Position numbers and translations under genes: made by a program
Part shown: positions 45,838 through 57,183 of the stretch, in pieces
Layout: the number at the start of each line of letters is the position of its first letter
Numbering within the stretch: position 1 is the first letter of the stretch
Assembly: GCA_933228675.1 (NCBI GenBank)
Contig: OW121741.1
Span: 24,069,724-24,133,723, forward strand
DNA length: 64,000 nucleotides
Origin: Stomorhina lunata
Lineage: Eukaryota; Arthropoda; Insecta; Diptera; Rhiniidae
Reading direction: 5' to 3'
Notes under the pieces: generated by a model
The model's database searches: none
Told to the model about the DNA's origin: nothing
What the model saw: only the letters and a program-made list of their open reading frames with translations

Positions 45838-47611
45838 TACCTAACTTGCGAGACAAACTAAATACGAATTATTTGCAAAATATCAAACTAAAACGAATAT
45901 TATCGTTAAAACGAAACTTATTATACAACATTCTTCAGTTTTATCTTTTGTTTACATTCCATATTTTTTTTGTTGCTTTTTTGACAACTATACCCAAAAG
46001 CGCTGTAAATGGGGTACAAAAAAATAAACAAAAATTTATTTAAAAAACTTGACACGGGAAAGATTCTTAGGTACATTTTTGTAGTTGATTGTTTCCTTGT
46101 ATTTTGAACGGTTTGTACAGGGGAAAAAGGCCCCAAACTGTTGGGGGGCCATAAAAAGTAGGCAAAACTGGGAGACACTTATTTTTGGGTATTTTATCAC
46201 ATAGTGATGCCCATATATAAGGTATTCCACCTTCTTCGGAAAGTGGTTAGTAGAGAGAGAGATAAAAGGTGATGAAAAGGAAAGGTATTTTTCAGAACAG
46301 TGAAGCAACGTCATTTCTTGTTACTTAGACGCATTATTTAAGCATTTTGTTATGCAGCCAATTTTATTTGTTTTACATCGATGGCGTGTTATTGCTGTAG
46401 GGCTTCATATTGATGGAGGATTCTGTTATGATTTACTATTTTTATAGAAATTAATAATTACAGAAATTTAAATTTGTATAACGGAGTCTCGAACTCATGC
46501 AGAAAATGATATGTTATATTGTATAGTTGAAGTGCTAGCCTACTAACCCACAGCACCGCTCATAATCATTAGTACTGTTTGAATATTGGCTACTTTCCGA
46601 AGGGGTGAAATAACTCCCTGATATTGCCAATGGAAAGTCAAATCCGAGCGGATATTATAGACGGATTTCTATTGTCTCTCCATTTGGTAAACTTTTGGAA
46701 AACTTTTTGCTACTCAAATAAATGATTAAATTTTTGACGAAGAATGTCATTTTCTAGGGGTCTCAGTAAACAATACCCAATTTATATGTCCAACACGTTC
46801 CAAACCGCTGTGCTAGGTCATCATAGCCTTGATGAGAAAGTTTGACTCCTACATCAACTACAAGCATTTCGTGCCCTTTCAAGCTGTGTCCAGATTATGT
46901 TAATAAGAACGAGCCATAACCGCCAAAAGGGCTTAAGCGACATGATGGACGATTTCATTTTATTATTAAAATTTATTATTCATGATCATCTGCATCATCT
47001 CACAAAATGTCAGGGCAGTAAAATTTACCATTATGATTTTACAGTAAAAACAATAAAGACTTAAGTACAATTCACTGTCAAAAGATACTTCAAAAAATGC
47101 TTCTTCTGTAAATTTTATTTTTTGGCGCTTGAGTCTTTTTGGCGGTTAGGGCTCGAGAATATAGAAAATACGGATACTGTTATTATGTCTGTGTTTAAGG
47201 GGTCGTCATTGGTCATGATCACATCTAACGTAGGCCGTCCATTAGATTGGTTTATCCAAAGAAAAGTTTTTTCCTAAGAATGTATTTTTAGAAATTTTAG
47301 GACTCAAGGGGTAAAAAGGGTTAAATAAGTAATGACGTATATTTTAAACCAAATTAAGATAATAAATAAAAGTTAAAAACTACTTTTTGATACTTTTTCA
47401 ATACATATTCCTATACATATGTGACAGCGCATAGAGAAAGGGACCTCAGGGTAACAAAATAAGGTAAAAAAATATTTTTTAAATCTTTTAAATGGCTCTC
47501 CTGAACAAACCCGGTTTTTACCCTTTTTTTATTGTTTCGAGCAGAAATAAAGGTTATTTTAGTATTTTCAATCCCAATTATGATTGCAAAATTCAACTCA
47601 ATTAATTTTTG
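45838..47611. other. Unique DNA, no gene recognised
   Basis: Overlapping frames near 45795-46314 are on both strands and show no family signature. GGCCCCAAACTGTTGGGGGGCC near 46130 can form a hairpin. Only a possible tRNA-derived relic at 46483-46565 stands out. Confidence 0.35.
46483..46565 (-). repeat. Possible tRNA-derived relic or SINE head
   Basis: On the minus strand TGGGTTAGTAGG resembles an RNA polymerase III A box, and AGTTCGAGACT, about 50 bases on, resembles a B box. A D-arm-like pairing is visible, but the anticodon and acceptor stems do not close, so it is not a working tRNA gene. Confidence 0.25.
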
Positions 47612-49699
47612 AGAATATGCAAATTATTTTCACTGAAAAATTTGAAAATTTTTTTGAATGAGTTTATCATGATTTTAAAGAAAAATAACTTTTATTTCTG
47701 CTCGAAAAAATGAAAGTCAAAAGATAACTTTTATTCATGCTCGAAAAAAATGAAAGTCAAAAAATTACTTTTATTCATGCTCGAAAAAATAAAACTCAAA
47801 AATAACTGCTATTTTTGCTCGAAAAAATAAAAGTCAAAAATAACTGTTATTTTTTATCGAAAAAATAAAAGTCAAAAATAACTGTTATTTTTTTATCGAA
47901 AAAATAAAAGTCAAAAAATAACTTTTATTTCCGGCTCGAAAATATAAAAGTTAAAAAATAACTTTTATTTTCTGACTTTTACGATGAAAGTTATAACAGT
48001 TACGGTCCCTGATATTCTTCAAAATTAAAAAAAACACATTTTATGAATGTATCTTATATGTCCCCTTTAATCTGGCCAACCACTTTTAGTTTTACCACAT
48101 CCTTTATACAATATAAAGAAAGGGAGGTCAGCTCAGTTATTTTCACTGAAAAATTATCTTTGTTTGAAAATTGTTTTTAATGAATTTATCATGAATTTAA
48201 AGAAAAATAACTTTTATTTCTGCTCGAAAAAATGAAAGTCAAAAAATAACTTTTATTCATGCTCGAAAAAATAAAAGTCAAAAAAAAAATTTTTATTCAT
48301 GCTCGAAAAAATAAAACTCAAAAATAACTGCTATTTTTGCTCGAAAAAATAAAAGTCAAAAATAACTGTTATTTTTTATCGAAAAAATAAAAGTCAAAAA
48401 TAACTGTTATTTTTTTATCGAAAAAATAAAAGTCAAAAAATAACTTTTATTTCCGGCTCGAAAATATAAAAGTTAAAAAATAACTTTTATTTTCTGACTT
48501 TTACGATGAAAGTTATAACAGTTACGGTCCCTGATATTCTTCAAAATTAAAAAAAAACACATTTTATGAATCTATCTTATATGTCCCCTTTAATCTGGCC
48601 AACCACTTTTAGTTTTACCACATCCTTTATACAATATAAAGAAAGGGAGGTCAGCTCAGTTATTTTCACTGAAAAATTATCTTTGTTTGAAAATTTTTTT
48701 GAATGAATTTATCATGAATTTAAAGAAAAATAGCTTTTATTTCTGCTCGAAAAAAATGAAAGTCAAAAAATTACTTTTATTCATGCTCGAAAAAATAAAA
48801 GTCAAAAAAAAATTTTATTCATGCTCGAAAAAATAAAACTCAAAAATAACTGCTATTTTTGCTCGAAAAAATAAAAGTCAAAAATAACTGTTATTTTTTA
48901 TCGAAAAAATAAAAGTCAAAAATAACTGTTATTTTTTTATCGAAAAAATAAAAGTCAAAAAATAACTTTTATTTCCGGCTCGAAAATATAAAAGTTAAAA
49001 AATAACTTTTATTTTCAAACTTTTACGATAAAAGTTATAACAGTTACGGTCCCTGATATTCTTCAAAATTAAAAAACAAATTTTATGAATGTATCTTATA
49101 TGTCCCCTTTAATCTGGCCAACCACTTTTAGTTTTACCACATCCTTTATACAATATAAAGAAAGGGAGGTCAGCTCAGTTATTTTCACTGAAAAATTATC
49201 TTTGTTTGAAAATTTTTTTGAATGAATTTATCATGAATTTAAAGAAAAATAGCTTTTATTTCTGCTCGAAAAAAATGAAAGTCAAAAAATTACTTTTATT
49301 CATGCTCGAAAAAATAAAAGTCAAAAAAAAATTTTATTCATGCTCGAAAAAATAAAACTCAAAAATAACTGCTATTTTTGCTCGAAAAAATAAAAGTCAA
49401 AAATAACTGTTATTTTTTATCGAAAAAATAAAAGTCAAAAATAACTGTTATTTTCTTATCGAAAAAATAAAAGTCAAAAAATAACTTTTATTTCCGGCTC
49501 GAAAATATAAAAGTTAAAAAATAACTTTTATTTTCTGACTTTTACGATGAAAGTTATAACAGTTACGGTCCCTGATATTCTTCAAAATTAAAAAACAAAT
49601 TTTATGAATGTATCTTATATGTCCCCTTTAATCTGGCCAACCACTTTTAGTTTTACCACATCCTTTATACAATATAAAGAAAGGGAGGTCAGCTCAGTA
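47612..49699. repeat. Higher-order tandem repeat, four units of about 520 bp
   Basis: The landmark GGTCCCTGATATTCTTC occurs at 48004, 48526, 49048 and 49567, so the period is 519-522 bp. Later units are almost identical; the first is truncated and more diverged at its left edge. Each unit contains about eight subunits of about 38 bp, built of CTCGAAAAAATAAAAGTC and AAAAATAACTTTTATT, where AATAAAAGT and ACTTTTATT can pair as a hairpin. Each unit ends in CTTTATACAATATAAAG and AAGGGAGGTCAGCTCAG. No coding capacity was seen. Confidence 0.95.
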
Positions 49700-50841
49700 T
49701 GTTTCGGTCCAAATATGAGGAAATAATGTTATTGGTTTTTGGCCATATTGGATATAAAAAAATTCTTATAGTGCAATATTAACAAATATGAAACAAATGT
49801 TTGGTACTTTCTCAAATTGCTGGGATGTTGGTACTTTTGTGCAGGTGTTGTAGGTATTGAACGAACATAAATTTTCCATATAAAAATCTTACAATAAGCC
49901 TATGATAATTTTACAACTTGTTTATGAATTAGGGGGTTTTATTATATTTATTGGAATTTAGTCTTTAAATATGTTTAAAAGGGTGACGCTTTGAATCCAT
50001 TAACCTAAACATAGCTATTACTTAAATGTCAAAATATGGAACAAAAAAAAAAAACCTTAAATACTGTTTATTTTTAACCAAAATATTTTGTTTGATCTTC
50101 ATAAATGAACCCACTCTTTAATATTTATGACGCATAAATTAATGGATTTTAAAAATTTATTGCTTTTGTTTAGCATTTTTACATAACAATAGTTTCCAAA
50201 TCAGCTTTATCTCTAGAAATACGCATAAAAGACTGTTTTGTCAAACTAATCATTTCGGCTAAAAGGCAATATAAAATATAATTATTATGACTCGAGACTT
50301 TTGTTGTGTGTGTGTGTCTTCAAATATTTGAAATTTATGCAAAATCATTAATTTAAAATCAAGAAGAGTCAAGAAAATAATACAGCCAACCACCACCTAA
50401 TTAACGTATCATAAAATTTTAACAAATTCTCTATTAAAACAGATCATAAATTTCAATCAAACGCTAATTAACGCCACACAAAAAACATTAACGAAAAAAA
50501 AAAAAATAGACAATGGACGTTTTATTTTTAAGTCAATGTTTTAACTAAAATATTAATATTTTAGTTAATTTTAATATCAACGGAATAAAAATTTATTTTG
50601 GTAACAATTTATTTATGTTTTTGAAAACGTATTTGGCATTTGAAATTTATTTGAACATAAAAATAAATTTTAAAACTTCTTCTTTTTATAGATTTAAGTA
50701 GGCGCGTTATATTATTTGTTGGTTTGAAGATCTTTTAACACTGATTGCTGATCTTTTTGTTGTTGAAATTATGGCGTTTGGTGGGTATTTAATGTAGAAG
50801 CTTTCAAATTATTAATTACTAATTTATTATAATTTGAAAAA
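49700..50841. other. AT-rich unique DNA
   Basis: About 1.1 kb with A/T runs (50040-50055, 50498-50508) and a short TGTG run near 50306. No gene or repeat family was recognised. Confidence 0.45.
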
Positions 50842-50933
50842 CAAGTAAGAAAGTTTGAAGTCATTTAACGCTGACTTTATAGTACCTTACATGGGAGTTG
50901 GGGGTAAAATGTTTTCCAATTCCGTAGTATAAA
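50842..50933 (+). repeat. Short DINE-like 5' end fragment
   Basis: ACAAGTAAGAAAGTTTGAAG repeats the left-end motif of DINE-like family A about 90 bp before a larger copy with the same start. The rest (TTACATGGGAGTTGGGGG...) does not match family A, so this is a fragment of a related family or of a rearranged end. Confidence 0.5.
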
Positions 50934-52113
50934 ACAAGTAAGAAAGCGCTATAGTCGGTCTAGCCCGATCATACGATACCCTTCACCACTAAGGTCAAAG
51001 GTGTTATTTTTCCTGTATAAAGACAAATATTTGCTAAATTTTGCCATCATACAAACATTTTCTCAAAACTTATATATTTAACCTATTTCCGTCATTTGGA
51101 CTTATATGAGAGCTAGGGTCAAATGTGGACCGATTATCTCGAAATTTGGCAAATTGATTACAGTTGTTACATTATGTATGCCAAAAATAAACTCAAAATT
51201 TTCATTATCTTTAGATTTACGAACGTTTTAGTGATTATACCCTTCACCACCATAGATGGAAAGGGTATTATAAGTTTGTGCTGATGTTTGTAACGCATAG
51301 AAATATTTATCTTAGACCCACCTTTTAGTATACCAATAGACTTAGAATCACTTTCTGAGTCGATTTAGCGATGTCCGTCCGTCCGTCCGTCTGGCTGGCT
51401 GGACGGCTGGCTGGACCCCCATGTAAACCTTGTAATCAAACTACAGGTCACAATTCTAACGATAATTTGCTGAAATTTGGCACAGATAATTTTTTTGATA
51501 ATGGGACCATGGCTATTGAAATTGGTCAAAATCGGTCCATTATTTATGGTACCTCCCATAGGTCCCACTTCCCGGAATTGCTATATTGGCCACAAATATC
51601 AATATTTTTTCATGAAAATTAAAACAGATTTAGTGCGTTTTTAAAGAAGACTTTGTATGGGAGCTATAGCCAAATGTGAACCGATTAAAACGAAATTCGC
51701 TACAGTGATTTAAATTTACATATACAGTATTTGTTTTAAATTTCATATAAAAATATTTATATTTGTAGCCAATATATCAATTCCGGGAAGTGGGACCTAT
51801 GGGAGGTACCATAAATAACGGACCGATTTTGACGAATTTTAACAGTCATGGTCCCATTATCAAAAAAATAATCTGTACTAAATTTCATCAAATAATCTTT
51901 AGAATTACGACCTGTAATTTGATTACAAGGTTTACATGGGGGTCCAGCCAGCCAGCCAGACGGACGGACGGACGGACATCGCTAAATCGACTCAGAAAGT
52001 GATTCTAAGCCTATTGGTATACTAAAAGGTGGGTCTAAGACAAATATTTCTATGCGTTACATATATCAGCACAAACTTATAATACCCTTTCCACCTATGG
52101 TGGTGAAGGGTAT
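50934..52113 (+). mobile_element. DINE-1/Helentron-like element, family A, copy 4, with a nested reverse copy
   Basis: The left end ACAAGTAAGAAAGCGCTATA and the right hairpin end ...CCTATGGTGGTGAAGGGTAT are both present. The element is interrupted at about 51236 by a reversed fragment of the same family and resumes at about 51629 with TTAGTGCGTTTTTAAAGAAG. The remaining blocks are in family order, with microsatellite near 51950. No protein is encoded. Confidence 0.75.
51236..51628 (-). mobile_element. Nested family A DINE-like fragment inside copy 4
   Basis: It starts with the hairpin end ATACCCTTCACCACCATAGA and runs through GTTTGTAACGCATAG, the GTCC/GGCT microsatellite and the ATTGCTATATTGGCC block, then stops at TTAAAACAGA. 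It therefore keeps the 3' half only. About ten host bases seen in other copies are missing at the join. Confidence 0.7.
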
Positions 52114-52196
52114 AAATACACATATCACGATCACCAGAATAGGTTCACTTTTTTATACCCACCACCAAAAAGAATGGGGGGTATATTGAGATTGTC

Positions 52197-53962
52197 ATTC
52201 CGTTTGTAATTTACTTAATATTGGCTCAAAAACCAAAATTGAATATATTCTGAATCCTTATGAAATTCTAAGACGATTGAGCGACGTCCGTCTGTCTGTC
52301 TGTTGTCGGCACGATAAAACCTTAACGAAAGAATATAGGTCACTGAAATTTGGCACAAATATTCTTCATTTCTTGGAAAATTTTGTTAATCGAGCAAAAT
52401 CGGTTCATATTTGACCATAGCTCCCATATAACCTCGTCTAGGGTAATCGCTTATTTGCTAATAAATGACAAAGTATAACAGCTATGATGACAAAATTTGG
52501 TATCTAAAAGTTTTACTTAAGCACTAGGCAGCATATAAAATTGCATCGAAATCGGTTCACATTTAACCATAGCTCCCATATAAAAAACTTTCGGAAACAG
52601 CCTAAATTCCACCTGAAATACACTCAAATGCCAATAAATGATAAACTGTAATAGCTTTGGCCACTAAATTTAACACAAAGAAGTCTTATATGAATGCCAG
52701 CCAGTGTGCAAAATTCTGTTAAAATCGGTCACTATTTGACCATAGCTCCCATATAAAAAACTTACGGAAACACAAAAATACAAAAAGAAAAGGCGGTTTA
52801 TGTCCGTCTGTCCGTCAGATAAAAGCGCGATAGCTCCTTAACTACAAGAGCTAGAGAGACAAAATTGTACAAATGTATTTTTGATAACAGAAGTTGTGTA
52901 CTGAAAATGGGCGAAATCGGTTTACATTTAGTTAGAGCTCCCATATAACCCCGCCCAGGGAAACACATGAATGCTGATAAATTGAATACAATTGTAATAG
53001 CTATGACGACTAAATTTAGAATAGGGAAGTTTTTTGCAACTATTGGTCGGTATATCAAATTTTATAGGAATCGGTCCATTCCGTTTGTAATTTACTTAAT
53101 ATTGGCTCAAAAACCAAAATTGAATATATTCTGAATCCTTATGAAATTCTAAGACGATTGAGCGACGTCCGTCTGTCTGTCTGTCTGTTGTCGGCACGAT
53201 AAAACCTTAACGAAAGAATATAGGTCACTGAAATTTGGCACAAATATTCTTCATTTCTTGGAAAATTTTGGTAATCGAGCAAAATCGGTTCATATTTGAC
53301 CATAGCTCCCATATAACCTCGTCTAGGGTAATCGCTTATTTGCTAATAAATGACAAAGTATAACAGCTATGATGACAAAATTTGGTATCTAAAAGTTTTA
53401 CTTAAGCACTAGGCAGCATATAAAATTGCATCGAAATCGGTTCACATTTAACCATAGCTCCCATATAAAAAACTTTCGGAAACAGCCAAAATTCCACCTG
53501 AAATACACTCAAATGCCAATAAATGATAAACTGTAATAGCTTTGGCCACTAAATTTAACACAAAGAAGTCTTATATGAATGCCAGCCAGTGTGCAAAATT
53601 CTGTTAAAATCGGTCACTATTTGACCATAGCTCCCATATAAAAAACTTACGGAAACACAAAAATACAAAAAGAAAAGGCGGTTTATGTCCGTCTGTCCGT
53701 CAGATAAAAGCGCGATAGCTCCTTAACTACAAGAGCTAGAGAGACAAAATTGTACAAATGTATTTTTGATAACAGAAGTTGTGTACTGAAAATGGGCGAA
53801 ATCGGTTTACATTTAGTTAGAGCTCCCATATAACCCCGCCCAGGGAAACACATGAATGCTGATAAATTGAATACAATTGTAATAGCTATGACGACTAAAT
53901 TTAGAATAGGGAAGTTTTTTGCAACTATTGGTCGGTATATCAAATTTTATAGGAATCGGTCC
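52197..53962. repeat. Recent tandem duplication, 881 and 885 bp
   Basis: CCGTTTGTAATTTACTTAAT occurs at 52200 and 53081, and both copies end GGTCGGTATATCAAATTTTA. They differ by one GTCT unit (the 4-bp length difference) and by only a few substitutions that I noticed, such as GTTAATCGAG versus GGTAATCGAG. An 86-residue minus-strand open frame is identical in both copies and is not a gene. The junction shares only a few bases (CAT). Confidence 0.95.
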
Positions 53963-54135
53963 ATATTTGGCTATAACTTTCATATTAAAACCACTCCTGG
54001 AAGCCACAAAAAAAAATGTAACAAAGACCAGTTGAAAGCTATTAAATTGAAAACTATGATAGCTATAGCCACTAAAAATAAGCTTTATATAAATTCCAGC
54101 CACAATCGGTTTGCATTTGCTATAGTTCTTATATG

Positions 54136-55424
54136 TAAAGGGTAGTTAAATTGTAAGGGCCGATGTTGAATGTGAACCACACCTAAACGCCAAGTTTTTT
54201 TCCGAATTTTATTTGACATTTCTCTATTTCAGACTTACTCAATTTGAACCATGGAGAGATACACAATCCAAGAACGTGTTAAAGTTATCCAGACTTATTA
54301 TGAAAATGGGCGTTCAAATCAAAATGCATATCGTGCACTTCGTGATTTTTTTGGTCAATTTGATCGTCCAAATGTGCGTACAATCGCAAAAATCGTGGAA
54401 AAATTCGAGCAAACCGGGTCTGTAGAAGATGTGAGAACACCAGTGCATGCTCGTACTGTAAAAAATATTGCTGCTGTTCGCGATAGTGTGGCTGAAGAGC
54501 CGTCCACCTCAACTCGTCGTCGTGCCCAACAATTGCACCTCTCACGCTCGTCGTTGATGAACATTATGCATGAAGACTTGCATTTACACGCTTACAAGCT
54601 GCAATTGGCTCAAGAACTAAAGCCTCTTGACCATTCCAAACGTCGTGAATGGGCAGAATGGTGGCAAGAAATGGCAACAGTGGATGATCAATGTTCGACG
54701 AAAATCATCTTCAGTCATGAGGCACATTTCGCCTCAGTGGATTCGTCAATAAACAGAATTGCGGCATTTGGGTGAATGAGAATCCAAAAGTGATTGTCGG
54801 AAAACCAATGCACCCACAAAGAGTGACTGTATGGTGCGGTTTATGGGCTGGCGGGCCATATTTTTTCCAAAATGAGGCCGGTCAGGCATTTACTGTGAAT
54901 GGTGTTCGCTATCGTGAGATGATAACGTACTTTTTATGGCCCGAATTGGAAGATATGGATGTGGACGATATGTGGTTTCAGCAGGACAGTGCCACTTGTC
55001 ACACAGCTAACGAAACAATGGCTCTTTTGCGCAACAAATTCAATGGCCGTGTTATCTCACGTAATGGCGATGTCAATTGGCCGCCAAGATCGTGTGATTT
55101 GACACCGTTAGACTTTTTTCTTTGGGGTTATTTGAAAGAAAAGGTGTATTTCGATAAGCCAGCAACAATTCAAGAGCTAAAGGATGAGATAGTTTGGCAC
55201 ATTAACGGCATAGAACCTCCATTATGCCTCAGGGTCATCGAAAATTTGGACCATCGGATGGAGGTGTGCCGCCGTGGTCGCGGCGCCCATTTGTCCGATA
55301 TTTTGTTCCATACATAATTGAGTAATACCAATATATCATAATGAAATAAAATTACAATAATTTCCTAAATAGTTTGTGTTTTATTCAAAATCAACATCGG
55401 CCCTTGAAATTTAACCACCCGATA
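54136..55424 (+). mobile_element. mariner-type element, DD41D (rosa-like), with TIRs and TA target duplication
   Basis: The ends GGGTAGTTAAATTGTAAGGG (from 54140) and the complement of 55391-55420 (GGGTGGTTAAATTTCAAGGG...) match over about 30 bp with few differences, both running into CCGATGTTGA. TA flanks the ends at 54136-54137 and 55423-55424. The 1,285-bp length and a single transposase frame fit a mariner. It sits within the reversed family B DINE-like element. Confidence 0.8.
54251..55317 (+). pseudogene. DD41D mariner transposase with one frameshift and a lost catalytic Asp
   Basis: This is a transposase of the DD41D group first known from rosa of Ceratitis. The N-terminal part (54251-54775) has a helix-turn-helix region (MERYTIQERVKVIQTYY...) of the DUF4817 type, followed by a second DNA-binding region with RRRAQQLHLSRSSL. 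The C-terminal part (54772-55317) has WFQQDSATCHTA and LTPLDFFLWG; their aspartates are separated by 41 residues. Two lesions are visible. A single base is missing after 54730, which shifts the frame until the ORFs overlap at 54772. The first catalytic aspartate, expected in FSDEAHF, is histidine (CAT at 54716-54718). Total length would be about 355 residues. Otherwise the reading frame is clean, so inactivation is recent. Confidence 0.85.
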
Positions 55425-55531
55425 TATATAAAATGTGTTCTTACTAGAACGCAATTTTTAAATTTGAAATAAAACACAGATATTAAAAAAAAAATGAAAC
55501 TTTATTATATCGTAAAGTAGACAGAAAGAGG

Positions 55532-56150
55532 TTATGTATGGAATACGATATCGTGCAGATGGCCGCCACGGCTTTGCTGCCACACACGCGATCTTTTAAT
55601 GAAATTTTCAATGACCCTTTGGCATAAATGCTGAGGTATTTCATTAATGCAGCGTTCAATTTCCTCTTTTAAGGCTTGATTCGTCGTCGGCTTATTCGCG
55701 TAAACCATCGACTTCAAAAAACCACAAAGAAAAAAATATAAAGGTGTTAAATCGCACGATCTAGGTGGCCAATTCTGGTCTCCAAAACGCGAAATAACAC
55801 GATCGGGAAATTACTGATGTAGCAATTGAATTGTTTCTCTGGCTGTATGATATCATTTCATAAGACCTAACACCATTGACTGTTTGTGCTTGACCTGTTT
55901 CATTTTCATAAAAAAAGGTCAAATGATTCCTCCAGCCCAAAAACCATACCACCAAGTGACACTTTGAGGATGCATTTGGTTCTCAAGAATCACTAGAGGA
56001 TTTTCCTCACCCAAATACGACAATTCCGTCTATTGACGGAACCATCAAGATGGAAATGGGTCTCGTCACTGAAGATGATTTTATCGGCAAAACCAGTTAA
56101 TTCAGATCGCGTGTCTGCCAGCAAAGCCGCGGCGGCCATCTGCACCAGAT
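55532..56150 (-). pseudogene. Older relic of a second mariner-type transposase
   Basis: Read on the minus strand, 56150-55993 gives MAAAALLADTRSELTGFADK then IIFSDETHFHLDGSVN, with the first catalytic aspartate intact. Next, 55955-55761 gives FFYENETGQAQTVNGVR and YEMISY. Then 55717-55532 gives the C-terminal end through RGGHLHDIVFHT. The block with the second aspartate (QQD...CHTA) is deleted, and the third aspartate is tyrosine (TPLYFF near 55730). Frameshifts separate the pieces and the DNA-binding half is missing. It is related to the DD41D copy next door but clearly older and distinct. Confidence 0.75.
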
Positions 56151-56289
56151 ATTTTAACAACAATACAAACACGAGTGACAATTTTGTTCGGTCCACATTT
56201 TGAATTAGCTGCAACCTCGTAAATATATGAGATATGTTTCTAAATTTAACATAATTTGATGATGGGTATTTAAGATTATTGGTATATAA

Positions 56290-56440
56290 TAGGCTGTTTA
56301 CTCGAGTTATGTTTACTCGATTAATCGGAAAAATAAAATCGATTAATCGCTCGAGTAAAATAAAATGGCTTATTTCAAATAAAGATTTATATGAGTAATT
56401 TTCCACGAGTAATCGAGTTACTCGAGTAAAATTATTTTAA
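56290..56440. repeat. Cluster of ACTCGAGT/CGATTAATCG palindromes
   Basis: TTTACTCGAGTTA, CGATTAATCG (twice), CTCGAGTAAA and GAGTTACTCGAGTAAA crowd into 150 bp. A weaker set (CGATTAACTTGAGTAA, CGATTAATCGATTTT) occurs at 60340-60385. Such subterminal palindromes are typical of hAT-like transposon ends, but no transposase or clean terminal repeat was found. Confidence 0.4.
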
Positions 56441-56765
56441 TAAGTTTGTAAGTATTTTTTTAAATAAAACGACTAAAATTTGTCTCAGCGTATTTCTAAA
56501 CTGTTAAGTTTGTAAAAAAAAACGTTGGCCAAATGGAGAGCTAAGGTACTACATGCTGTATATTTTGTTAGTTTAGTATAGATTTTTCTTTGTGTTTTTC
56601 TGATTACAAGTTAAGAAAAAGTTTTCTTGTTCAATGTAAATTGTTTTCATTCCCCTGCCACGCAAATAATGGCCAACTTTGGCTTGAAAGTATTTGCTGC
56701 TACTAATGATATATTCAATTTTATGCAATAATCAAATCAATTATCTACCGTTCTATGGTCCATCT
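56441..56765. other. AT-rich spacer, nothing recognised
   Basis: Unique sequence between the palindrome cluster and the Vps41-related pseudogene; no gene or repeat was seen. Confidence 0.4.
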
Positions 56766-57183
56766 TAGGCACAACTTTCCCGCAGTATCAAAATCTTTTA
56801 TTTGGATATCTAAAAATTTAAATAGGTTCTTTGGGTTTAATGAAATGGGAGGAACCACCTAACTCACGTTTAGAAAATTTTCGCTGTAATTTTAGATGGT
56901 CAAATACAAATACTCTTCTTATTGGATGGGTAGATACGATACGAATATGTGTTATACGCAAACGAAATTCAGTGGAGGCCACACTGAGAGCTTTACCCGA
57001 TTTCATTGTAGATCCAATTTATACCTTCAAAATGACAATGGCTCATAGAACATAAAAAAAAATTGAAGAAGCTATGGAAATTACATCCTTACACAGTGGT
57101 AACGTGTTACCAGTAGCTCGAACCTATTTAAATTTTTAGATATCCAAATAAAAGATTTTGATACTGCGGGAAAGTTGTGCCTA
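56766..57183. repeat. Perfect 64-bp inverted repeat flanking part of the Vps41 pseudogene
   Basis: 56766-56829 is the exact reverse complement of 57120-57183. The right arm is coding-derived pseudogene sequence (it encodes [15 protein letters not shown] after a frameshift), so the left arm is an inverted copy of it. The WD40-derived fragment sits between the arms. No mismatch was seen over 64 bp. Confidence 0.95.

Larger units (their letters stand above)
52152..56275 (-). mobile_element. DINE-1-like element, family B, copy 2, reversed and invaded by mariners
   Basis: The left boundary TTATACCCACCACCAAAAAG...GGGGGGTATATTGAGATTG is the complement of the right end of family B copy 1. At about 56183-56275 the sequence returns to the complement of its left end (GAGATATGTTTCTAAATTTA, GATGGGTAT). 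Between them lie family B body (52152-54135, with a tandem duplication), a DD41D mariner (54136-55424) and an older mariner relic (to about 56180). The element is thus a stack of three transposition events. Confidence 0.7.

Noticed and set aside
46483..46565. A functional tRNA gene
   Set aside because: Box-like motifs are present, but the acceptor and anticodon stems do not form; kept only as a weak relic.
52798..53943. Two identical 86-residue open frames
   Set aside because: They are identical because of the 885-bp tandem duplication of a non-coding transposon, not because of conservation.
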